From an uncultured Adlercreutzia sp. (GTDB lineage Bacteria > Actinomycetota > Coriobacteriia > Coriobacteriales > Eggerthellaceae): DNA of 64,000 bases. The notes beneath the pieces are model-generated. The model was not told the DNA's origin. It ran no database searches and saw nothing but the letters and a program-made list of their open reading frames with translations. The stretch's first letter is position 1; every line of letters begins with the position of its first letter. Below, in pieces: positions 1-6,567 of the stretch. The stretch spans positions 30,073 through 94,072 of the forward strand of contig CAJUFS010000002.1 in assembly GCA_910585575.1 (NCBI GenBank). Direction: 5' to 3'. The position numbers and the translations under genes were made by a program.

Positions 1-30
1 GGTGTCTGAAAGAATGCCGATGCGCGTCAT
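1..30 (-). CDS. Start of a leftward metallophosphoesterase-like gene (partial)
   Basis: Only the first ten codons lie in the window, read leftward from an ATG at 30-28. They encode MTRIGILSDT, which resembles the first beta strand and metal-binding D-x-H start (ILSDTH) of YfcE/MJ0936-type phosphodiesterases. A good ribosome binding site (AAGGAG) lies just upstream, at about 36-41 on the reverse strand. The gene diverges from metF, leaving about 200 bp for both promoters. The family call rests on ten residues, so it is tentative; that a gene starts here is more secure. Confidence 0.55.
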   Translation of the reverse strand, partial: MTRIGILSDT

Positions 31-95
31 GGATGCTCCTTCGCCTGGCCCGATGGCCATCCTTTGGTCTTTTGCATAACCGCAGGGCAAAGCCG

Positions 96-126
96 TTGTT
101 TCGTCTTTGCCGCTTCTCTTTATAAT
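96..126 (+). promoter_or_regulatory. Probable metF promoter
   Basis: A perfect TATAAT -10 box is at 121-126. The best -35 candidate is TTGTTT at 96-101, with a long 19-bp spacer. It would give a leader of about 70-100 nt before metF. Confidence 0.5.
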
Positions 127-137
127 AACGGTTGCAT

Positions 138-189
138 CAAGCCTTGAGGATAGTGGTTGCGTAACGGTCGCCCTGGCCTCAAGGTCTTG
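138..189 (+). promoter_or_regulatory. Long-stem inverted repeat in the metF leader
   Basis: CAAGCCTTGAGG (138-149) pairs with CCTCAAGG-T-CTTG (177-189). This forms a 12-bp stem with one bulged T and a 27-nt loop, between the putative promoter and the metF start. No U-tract follows, so it is not a simple terminator. It could be a leader hairpin or an operator. It does not look like a SAM or cobalamin riboswitch core. The function is unknown. Confidence 0.4.
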
Positions 190-230
190 GTTTCCCAATT
201 ATGTTCGAGAAAGAGAAAGCCGAAGCCCCC

Positions 231-1187
231 ATGAAAACCGTCGCCCAGGTATTTGAAGACTGCCGCGCTTGCGGCACGCTGCCGTTTTCGGTGGAGATGT
301 TCCCGCCCAAAGGACAGCTGACCCTGGATGCGGCGCGCGAGGTAGTGGGTGGCATGGCCCAGGCGCGGCCCGACTTCGTGTCGGTGACGTGTTCCGCCGG
401 CGGCAGCGGCAACGCGGGGCAGACGGTCCCCATCGCCCAGCTGGTGCAAGACGAGGCCGCAATTCCGTCCGTAGCGCACTTCACCTGCGTCAACGCCACG
501 CACGAAACAGCCCGGGCGGCCATTGAGGAGCTGCGAGAGGCCGGGGTGCGCACGGTGCTGGCCCTGCGCGGCGATCTGATCGACGGCCAGGAGCCGGTGG
601 ACTTCCGTTACGCCTGCGACTTGATTCCCCTGCTGAAGGAGGCCGGCCTGTGCGTGGGCGCGGCTGCCTATCCGGAGGGGCACATCGATTGCTTGGATCC
701 GCGTCGGAACATCGAGCACTTGAAGGCGAAATACGAGGCTGGCGCCGATTTCTTCGTGACGCAGCTGTTCTTCACCAACGACGACTTCTACCGTTTCCGC
801 GAGGCGGCCCAGGCGGCCGGCGTGGAGGCGCCCATCACCTGTGGCATTATGCCGTTTCTGGGGAAGTCGCAAATCCAGCGCATGGTGTTCCTGTGCGGAA
901 GCTCGCTGCCGGCGCCTATCATCAAGTTGCTGGCGAAGTACGAGGACGATCCTGTCTCGCTGCGCCAAGCGGGTATCGAGTATGCCTGCCGCCAGCTGGT
1001 TGACCTGGGGCGCCATGGCGTGGACGGCCTGCACGTGTACGCCATGAACCAGCCCGATATTGCCCAGGCCGCGGCCGCTGCGATAGCGGCGGCCGGGCTG
1101 CGGCCAGCCCTGGCGAATGCCGATGACGTGGTAGCATCTTCGGGCGCTGCGGGGGTAACCGCCGCAGCGCTGCACGCGACCAATTAA
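231..1187 (+). CDS. metF: 5,10-methylenetetrahydrofolate reductase (MetF)
   Basis: Flavoenzyme that reduces 5,10-methylene-THF to 5-methyl-THF, the methyl donor for MetH. It is a single TIM-barrel domain of 318 aa from this start, close to the usual MetF length of about 290-320. Visible motifs are FSVEMFPPKG near the N-terminus, containing the conserved Glu, then VSVTCSAGGSGN, LALRGD, a THETA-like 'FFVTQLFFTNDDFY' stretch, and GIMPFL. The start is uncertain. An in-frame ATG at 201 gives ten more residues but has no visible Shine-Dalgarno; the ATG at 231 follows a purine-rich GAGAAAGAGAAAG stretch. It is the first gene of a metF / activation-domain / metH operon and is separated from the next gene by 83 nt. 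Confidence 0.93.
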   Translation: MKTVAQVFEDCRACGTLPFSVEMFPPKGQLTLDAAREVVGGMAQARPDFVSVTCSAGGSGNAGQTVPIAQLVQDEAAIPSVAHFTCVNATHETARAAIEELREAGVRTVLALRGDLIDGQEPVDFRYACDLIPLLKEAGLCVGAAAYPEGHIDCLDPRRNIEHLKAKYEAGADFFVTQLFFTNDDFYRFREAAQAAGVEAPITCGIMPFLGKSQIQRMVFLCGSSLPAPIIKLLAKYEDDPVSLRQAGIEYACRQLVDLGRHGVDGLHVYAMNQPDIAQAAAAAIAAAGLRPALANADDVVASSGAAGVTAAALHATN

Positions 1188-1270
1188 CGGAGGACCCTCG
1201 CCAAGGTGTCCTGCCTGCTACTTTTCTGACAGCGCGGCAGCACGGCGAAGGCAACCCAAGAAAGGACACC

Positions 1271-1987
1271 ATGGAGCTGACGGCTCAGGTTGACATCGAC
1301 GAAGCCCTGGCCTTCCTGGGCCATCGCGGCCAGGCGCTCGGGCCCGATCTGGCTGCGCGCATCCAACGAGCAGCCGCCCTCTGCGAGGCCGAGCTAAGGC
1401 CGCGCGGCGTGTGGCAAACGCTGCCCTGGGAGGACGCGCGCCTGTTCCTGACGGGCGGAGATCTTGCCGCCCACGTGGCCGGCTGCTCCGAGGTGGTGCT
1501 CATGGCTGCTACCCTGGGGCCGGAAAGCGAGCTGGTGCTGCGCCGCGAGTCGGCGCTAGGTGCGACGGACGGCCTGCTGGTAGACGCCTGCGCCTCGTCC
1601 CTGGTGGAGCAGGCGGCCAACCAGCTGAATCGTCTCATTGTCGAGGAGGCTGCCGCCCGCGGGCTGACCGCCACGAGCCGCTACAGTCCGGGCTATGGTG
1701 ACTTGCCCCTGACGTGCCAGCCGGCGTTTCTTGCGGCGTGCGGCGCCGATCGCGCCCTGGGCCTGCGCACCACGGCGGCGAACATGCTGGTGCCCACAAA
1801 GAGCATTACGGCGGTTATCGGCCTGAAGCCGGCAGAGGAAGGGGAGGATGTCGGCGCTCCACAGAAGGCCCCTGTAACAGCGGGAGGCGCCAGCTCCGCG
1901 ACTCAAGACCGTTGCGCCACCTGCCCTCTCGCCCCCACGTGCTCGCTTCGCGCTCAAGGAAGGACCTGCTATGGCAACCCCGCGTAA
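1271..1987 (+). CDS. Stand-alone methionine synthase activation-domain protein
   Basis: A 238-aa protein matching the AdoMet-binding reactivation domain that forms the C-terminus of classical MetH, which remethylates oxidised cob(II)alamin. Diagnostic segments are TSRYSPGYGDLPL at about residues 137-149 and MLVPTKSITAVIG at about 175-187. The C-terminus carries a four-cysteine cluster, CATCPLAPTCSLRAQGRTC, which may bind an Fe-S cluster or metal. The RBS AAAGGA is about 6 nt before the ATG. The end overlaps the metH start by 17 nt, so the two are likely translationally coupled. metH here lacks this domain, so the two proteins together replace the single-chain enzyme. The role is strongly supported; the purpose of the cysteines is unknown. 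Confidence 0.88.
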   Translation: MELTAQVDIDEALAFLGHRGQALGPDLAARIQRAAALCEAELRPRGVWQTLPWEDARLFLTGGDLAAHVAGCSEVVLMAATLGPESELVLRRESALGATDGLLVDACASSLVEQAANQLNRLIVEEAAARGLTATSRYSPGYGDLPLTCQPAFLAACGADRALGLRTTAANMLVPTKSITAVIGLKPAEEGEDVGAPQKAPVTAGGASSATQDRCATCPLAPTCSLRAQGRTCYGNPA

Positions 1988-4742
1988 TCTAACCGTGACC
2001 AGCGACCATCTGGCAGCCGTGCTGGAGGGCCGCGCCTACTTGCTGTGCGACGGCGGCATGGGCACGCTGGTGCAGGCAGCGGGTCTGCACACCGTTCACG
2101 AAGTGCCCGACCTGCTCAACCTCACCCATCCCCAGGACATTGCTGCCCTTCAGCGCCGCTATGTCGAGGCGGGAGCCGACTGTATTACCACGAACACCTT
2201 CAGCGCCAATCGTTTGAAACTGAAGGACACGGATGCCACGGTGGCCCAGGTGTATGCTGCTGCGGCGGCTATTGCGCGCGAGGCGGGGGCGCCCCTGGTG
2301 GCGGGAGACATCGGCCCCACGGGCGCGCTGCTGGAACCCCTGGGTCCGCTGACCTTCGATGAGGCCTATGACATTTTCGCCGAACAGGCTCGTGCGGCCG
2401 AGGCCGCGGGATGCGACGTGGTGCTCATCGAGACCATGGCGGATTTGCTGGAGGCAAAGGCCGCGGTGCTGGCGGCCGTGGAGCACACGTCGCTGCCGGT
2501 TTTCGCCACCATGACCTTCGGCGAAGACGGGCGCACCTTCTTGGGTACCACGCCCGCCATTGCCGCTACCACCTTGTCGGCTCTGGGCGCCCAGGTCGTG
2601 GGGCTCAACTGCTCGCTGGGCCCGGTGGAGCTGGCGCCTTTGGTGGACCAACTGGCACCGGCCGCGCGCTCGTTGGTGATGGCGCAGCCGAATGCCGGCT
2701 TGCCGCGTCTGCAGGACGGCGAAACGGTCTTTGACGTGGGTCCCGAGGAGTTTGCTCAGGCCATGGAGGCCCTGCTTGATGCCGGCGCCACCGTGGTGGG
2801 CGGCTGCTGCGGCACCACGCCCGAACATATCCGGGCCTTGCGCACCGTGCTCGACGGGCGCTCGGCGCCGAGCCCGGCCGTCGGAGCCCCCATGGCCTCG
2901 AGTGCATCTTCCGAAGCGCCGATGGCCGCATCTAGCTCGTCGGCTGAAGCGCCGGCGCGGGAAGAGGCTGCGGCGGCCGCACCGACGGCGCCTTCCAGCA
3001 CCCCTGCCAGCAAGCGCTCCGTTCCCAACCCGCGCTACGAGGCTGTCTTTGCCGTGGCCAGCGCCCAGCGACTGGTGCTTCTTCCCCAGGGACAGGCGGC
3101 GGTAGCCGTTATCGGCGAGCGCATTAATCCTACGGGCAAGAAGAAGCTGAAGGCGGCCTTGCAAGCGGGAGACGTAGACTACCTCGTGGCCGAGGCGGCG
3201 GCCCAGCAACGGGCTCGCGCCGACATCCTGGACGTGAACGTGGGCGTGCCCGGCCTGGATGAGCCCGCGTTGCTCACTCAGGTGGTGCGCACGCTGCAGG
3301 CCACGGTGCCCTTGCCGCTGCAGCTGGACTCCTCCGATCCGGCGGCTATCGAGGCGGCCGCCCGCATCTACGCGGGGCGTCCGCTGGTGAACTCCGTGAA
3401 CGGCAAAGCGGCGAACTTGGCAGCGGTGCTGCCCGTGGTGGCGCGCTACGGCTGCACGGTGGTGGGGCTCACCCTGGACGAGAACGGCATACCGCCCACG
3501 GCCGAGGAGCGCCTGGCCATTGCCCGCCGCATTGTGGAGGCCGCGGCGAACTACGGCATTCCCCGCGAGGACGTGGCCATTGACTGCCTGGTTATGGCGG
3601 CGGCCACCAACCAGGCCGAGGTGCGCGAAATTCTGCGCGCGGTGACGCTGGTGAAGCAGGAGCTGGGCGTGCGCACGGTGCTTGGCGTGTCCAATGTCAG
3701 CTTCGGATTGCCCCAGCGTCCGTTGGTAAACGCCACGTTCTTGGCGGCTGCTTTCGGCGCGGGCCTGGACATGCCCATTCTGAATCCGCTCAATGCCCGC
3801 TATCGCGACACGGTGGACACCTTCCGCGTGCTCAACGGCCAGGACGAGGGTTGCCGGTACTTCCTCGACACCTATGCAGGTGTGGCCGACCCCTACGACG
3901 GGCCTGCGTCGGGCACGGCGGAAGCATCGGCGGGCGCGGCTGCCCCCGGTGAAAGTGCGAGGGCATCGGGTGCTGCTGGCGCTGCGACCGATACTGCATT
4001 CAACCGTCAAGGCGGCGCTGGCGCGCCATCCGCAGCCACCTGCCCCATACCCGTTACGGCCGCATTCGCCGACGTACCCGAATCCGTAGCCGCTCTGGCC
4101 GCGTATGCCCTGGAGGGGCGGGGCGCCCCCTTGGCCGAAGCCACGGCCCAGCTGCTGGAGACCCACGATGGCCTGGCCATCATCAACGACATCTTCGTGC
4201 CCGTGCTCGATGTGGTCGGCCTCAAATACGATGACGGCACCTTCTTCCTGCCCCAGCTGATGGCCTCAGCCGAGGCAGTCAAAGCCGGCTTCGACGTCAT
4301 CCGCGCCCAGCAGGAAGTCGCGGACGCCGCGGCAACCTCCCCGGACCACGCCGCACCCTCCCCATCCAACCGCGCCATTGTGGTGGCCACGGTGGAGGGC
4401 GACATCCACGACATCGGCAAGAACATCGTGAAGATGCTGCTGGAAAACTACGGCTTCCCCGTTATCGATCTGGGGCGCGATGTGACACCGCAGGCCATTG
4501 TGGATGCGGCGGGGGAAGCAGGTGCGCGCCTCATCGGGCTTTCGGCCCTGATGACCACTACCGTGGGCGCCATGGAGCGCACCATCCAGCTGGTTCACCA
4601 GCAGTTGCCCCAGGCGGCGGTCATGGTGGGCGGCGCCGTCATCACCCAGGAGTTCGCCGACCAGATTGGCGCCGATTTCTACGCTAAGGACGCCGCCGAG
4701 TCCACGCGCATCGCCACGCAGTTCTTTGGCGAAGAGGCCTAG
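1971..4742 (+). CDS. metH: Cobalamin-dependent methionine synthase MetH lacking the activation domain
   Basis: Transfers the methyl group from 5-methyl-THF through cobalamin to homocysteine. Domain order in 923 aa: homocysteine-binding barrel (1 to about 290) with zinc ligands Cys214 (GLNCSLG) and Cys279-Cys280 (GGCCGTT); an Ala/Ser/Pro-rich linker (about 300-350); a pterin-binding barrel starting with VIGERINPTGKKK (about 378-640); a second Ala/Gly linker (about 645-700); a helical cap; and the B12-binding Rossmann domain with the DxHxxG signature Asp811-x-His813-x-x-Gly816, where His813 is the expected cobalt ligand. The chain stops after the B12 domain, and the missing reactivation domain is the preceding gene. 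The start at 1971 follows AAGGAAGGA. The two long low-complexity linkers are unusual but do not disrupt the domains. Confidence 0.95.
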   Translation: MATPRNLTVTSDHLAAVLEGRAYLLCDGGMGTLVQAAGLHTVHEVPDLLNLTHPQDIAALQRRYVEAGADCITTNTFSANRLKLKDTDATVAQVYAAAAAIAREAGAPLVAGDIGPTGALLEPLGPLTFDEAYDIFAEQARAAEAAGCDVVLIETMADLLEAKAAVLAAVEHTSLPVFATMTFGEDGRTFLGTTPAIAATTLSALGAQVVGLNCSLGPVELAPLVDQLAPAARSLVMAQPNAGLPRLQDGETVFDVGPEEFAQAMEALLDAGATVVGGCCGTTPEHIRALRTVLDGRSAPSPAVGAPMASSASSEAPMAASSSSAEAPAREEAAAAAPTAPSSTPASKRSVPNPRYEAVFAVASAQRLVLLPQGQAAVAVIGERINPTGKKKLKAALQAGDVDYLVAEAAAQQRARADILDVNVGVPGLDEPALLTQVVRTLQATVPLPLQLDSSDPAAIEAAARIYAGRPLVNSVNGKAANLAAVLPVVARYGCTVVGLTLDENGIPPTAEERLAIARRIVEAAANYGIPREDVAIDCLVMAAATNQAEVREILRAVTLVKQELGVRTVLGVSNVSFGLPQRPLVNATFLAAAFGAGLDMPILNPLNARYRDTVDTFRVLNGQDEGCRYFLDTYAGVADPYDGPASGTAEASAGAAAPGESARASGAAGAATDTAFNRQGGAGAPSAATCPIPVTAAFADVPESVAALAAYALEGRGAPLAEATAQLLETHDGLAIINDIFVPVLDVVGLKYDDGTFFLPQLMASAEAVKAGFDVIRAQQEVADAAATSPDHAAPSPSNRAIVVATVEGDIHDIGKNIVKMLLENYGFPVIDLGRDVTPQAIVDAAGEAGARLIGLSALMTTTVGAMERTIQLVHQQLPQAAVMVGGAVITQEFADQIGADFYAKDAAESTRIATQFFGEEA

Positions 4743-4800
4743 AGCCGCGAAACTGTTCCCATGCGGTTATGCGTGAATTCCGCGCAAGTGGGTCAGGTAT

Positions 4801-4809
4801 TGCTATTAT
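4801..4809 (+). promoter_or_regulatory. Extended -10 promoter of the small acidic protein gene
   Basis: TGC followed by TATTAT forms a TGN-extended -10 box 44 nt before the start codon at 4853. No convincing -35 box is seen, as is common for extended -10 promoters. The same TGCTAT core recurs at four other promoters in the window. Confidence 0.55.
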
Positions 4810-4852
4810 GGGGCCATCGCATATTGTCCGACTGACGCACAAAGGAGCCTCC

Positions 4853-5170
4853 ATGGGAAAGAAGGACGTCGAAGCTCTGGAAATTACCTTCGAAGAGCTG
4901 CCCACGTACCTGCACACCAACCATGCGGTCTATATGGAAGTGGCCGATGGCCTGTACTATCTGACCGATGTCAACGACCGTTACTGGCGCGCCCAGGACA
5001 CCAACCAGTTCAACGAGAAGGGCCACTACGTCGATTGCAGCGCGCTGGTGCCCACCATCGCCGAATTTGTGGAGCTGCCTTTCTGCAATGGCAAGTCGGT
5101 GCAAGACCTGTTCGCCGAGGCCACCTTTTACGCCTCGGGCGACGGCAAGGACATGCCGGAGGACTTCTAG
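4853..5170 (+). CDS. Small acidic cytosolic protein of unknown function
   Basis: A 105-aa soluble protein beginning MGKKDVEALEITFEELPTY. The start at 4853 follows AAAGGAG with ideal spacing; an ATG further upstream in the same frame (4769) would lie before the predicted promoter. There is no signal peptide, membrane segment or recognisable catalytic motif. It has two isolated cysteines (VDCSALV and LPFCNGK) and an acidic C-terminus. It has its own extended -10 promoter and is followed after 150 bp by mrp, which also has its own promoter, so the two are neighbours rather than a clear operon. I do not recognise the family. Confidence 0.75.
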   Translation: MGKKDVEALEITFEELPTYLHTNHAVYMEVADGLYYLTDVNDRYWRAQDTNQFNEKGHYVDCSALVPTIAEFVELPFCNGKSVQDLFAEATFYASGDGKDMPEDF

Positions 5171-5221
5171 GCTCGTTTGATGAGCGGCATGCCTTTCGAA
5201 AAGTGAAGAATGTGGTGAACA

Positions 5222-5253
5222 AGCACAACGGCGCAGAAATGCGTCGTTGTGCT
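5222..5253 (+). promoter_or_regulatory. 14-bp inverted repeat with GAAA loop over the mrp promoter
   Basis: AGCACAACGGCGCA (5222-5235), a GAAA loop (5236-5239), and TGCGTCGTTGTGCT (5240-5253) form a 14-bp stem with one G-U wobble. The right arm contains the TGC and first T of the mrp extended -10 element, so it could be an operator. As RNA it would be a hairpin with a GNRA tetraloop ending the upstream transcript, but no U-tract follows. Confidence 0.5.
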
Positions 5254-5258
5254 ATGAT
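5250..5258 (+). promoter_or_regulatory. Extended -10 promoter of mrp
   Basis: TGC plus TATGAT is a TGN-extended -10 element 63 nt before the mrp start codon. It is identical over nine bases to the element at 60551-60559. Confidence 0.55.
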
Positions 5259-5321
5259 GCCGTCGAATTAACTTCCGGCGGCGCAAAGCTGCTGACCAGC
5301 GATGAGAAAAGAGGAGAAGAC

Positions 5322-6173
5322 ATGGCAGAAGAATGCTCTCACGAGTGCTCAAGCTGCGGCGTTTCCGGCTGCGGCGACCGCACGGCGGAGGCTGGCCCCA
5401 GCACCCTTGAGGCCAACAAGCGCTCCAACATCAAGCACGTTATCGGCGTGGTGTCCGGCAAGGGCGGCGTGGGCAAGTCCCTCGTCACCAGCCTGCTGGC
5501 TTCCGAGATGCAGAAGCGCGGCCAGAAGGTGGCCATCCTCGACGCCGACATCACCGGCCCTTCCATCCCGAAGTCCTTCGGTGTGGACAGCCGCCTGACG
5601 GCCGACGCCGACGGCATCAACCCCGCGAAGACCGCTAGCGGCATCGAGGTCATGTCCGTGAACCTCATGCTGCCCGAGGGTGACATGCCCGTTGCGTGGC
5701 GCGGCCCGGTAGTCACCGGTGCTATCAAGCAGTTCTGGCAGGAAGTGAACTGGGGCGATATCGACTACATGTTCGTCGACATGCCTCCGGGAACCTCCGA
5801 TGTGTTCCTGACGGTGTTCCAGTCGCTGCCCGTGGACGGCATCGTCACCGTGTCGGCTCCGCAGGAGCTGGTGGCCATGATCGTGGGCAAGGCCGTGAAC
5901 CTGGCCCGCTCCATGGACGTGCCGGTGGTGGGCCTGGTAGAGAACATGGCCTACTTCAAGTGCGACGACTGCGGCAAGGAGCACCACATCTTCGGTGAGC
6001 CCCAGGGTGCCGCTGTGGCCGAGAAGTACCAGATTCCTGCCGTGGCCACGCTGCCCATGGACCCGAACTTCGCCCGCCTGGTGGATCAGGGCAAGGTGGA
6101 GGCCTACAACGTGGAGGGTGCCCTCGACGGCATCATCGACCAGGTAATCGCCACCGCTGAGGCTGCCGAATAG
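5322..6173 (+). CDS. mrp: Mrp/NBP35-family Fe-S cluster carrier ATPase
   Basis: A cytosolic P-loop ATPase of 283 aa that carries and inserts [4Fe-4S] clusters into apoproteins. The deviant Walker A GKGGVGKS is at residues 46-53, followed by DADITGPSIPKSFG, a Walker B/switch VDMPPGTSDV, and the family's C-terminal CxxC (Cys214, Cys217, in FKCDDCGKEHHIFG). The N-terminus has a further cysteine cluster (Cys5, Cys9, Cys12, Cys17), as in NBP35-type members. The start at 5322 is chosen because AGAGGAGAA lies just upstream; an upstream in-frame ATG at 5247 would sit inside the promoter. A strong terminator follows. Confidence 0.92.
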   Translation: MAEECSHECSSCGVSGCGDRTAEAGPSTLEANKRSNIKHVIGVVSGKGGVGKSLVTSLLASEMQKRGQKVAILDADITGPSIPKSFGVDSRLTADADGINPAKTASGIEVMSVNLMLPEGDMPVAWRGPVVTGAIKQFWQEVNWGDIDYMFVDMPPGTSDVFLTVFQSLPVDGIVTVSAPQELVAMIVGKAVNLARSMDVPVVGLVENMAYFKCDDCGKEHHIFGEPQGAAVAEKYQIPAVATLPMDPNFARLVDQGKVEAYNVEGALDGIIDQVIATAEAAE

Positions 6174-6209
6174 CTCGCAAGTGTCGAGCGGCTTATAGCG
6201 TCCAAGGAA

Positions 6210-6239
6210 AGCGCCCGCATGACCTGCGGGCGCTTTTTT
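6210..6239 (+). terminator. Rho-independent terminator after mrp
   Basis: A ten-base stem AGCGCCCGCA / TGCGGGCGCT (6210-6219 with 6225-6234), a five-base loop, and a run of six T. It ends the mrp transcript 37 nt after the stop codon. Confidence 0.9.
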
Positions 6240-6261
6240 GTGTTGCGGAAGAAGGGAAAGA

Positions 6262-6315
6262 GCGCGTTGTGCATTGCGCCCTGGACGGGGCGGAAGGGGC
6301 GCGTCGTGCATTGCG
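6262..6315 (+). repeat. Short direct repeat upstream of the protease gene
   Basis: GCGCGTTGTGCATTGCG at 6262-6278 recurs at 6299-6315 with one substitution (T to C), offset by 37 bp. It lies in a 328-bp gene-free stretch (6240-6567) that also holds the shared 67-bp block. No gene is visible in this stretch. Confidence 0.5.
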
Positions 6316-6376
6316 ACGGCGCGGGGCGTTGCGGAGGTGCAGGACGACCGAGCATCCGACGAGCTGTGCCCGCGCC

Positions 6377-6443
6377 GAGTTCGCGAAACGTATGGCCGAG
6401 GGTGCGAAATGCGGGGTCGCGGGATGGTGCGTTTCGATAGGAT
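6377..6443 (+). repeat. Copy A of a 67-bp block shared by two surface-protein gene leaders
   Basis: Begins with GAGTTCGCGAAACGTATGG, identical over 19 bases to 10909-10927, and stays alignable without gaps to GGAT at 6440-6443. It lies 124 bp before the protease start codon. The identical core contains the palindrome TTCGCGAA. It may be a regulatory site for surface-protein genes or a dispersed intergenic repeat. Confidence 0.6.
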
Positions 6444-6567
6444 GGAGGACGATATCTGCTGGCTGCGGCTCGATAGAAGGCCTGCAGCTGGCACCGCCGA
6501 CGCATAATAGCCGACGGGGCAACCCTGCCACCGATGCGCTATCGCATAACATCAAGGAGGCTTTCCC

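Noticed and set aside
31..230. A cobalamin or SAM riboswitch upstream of metF
   Set aside because: Conserved B12-box or S-box core sequence could not be found; only a simple long-stem hairpin is present.
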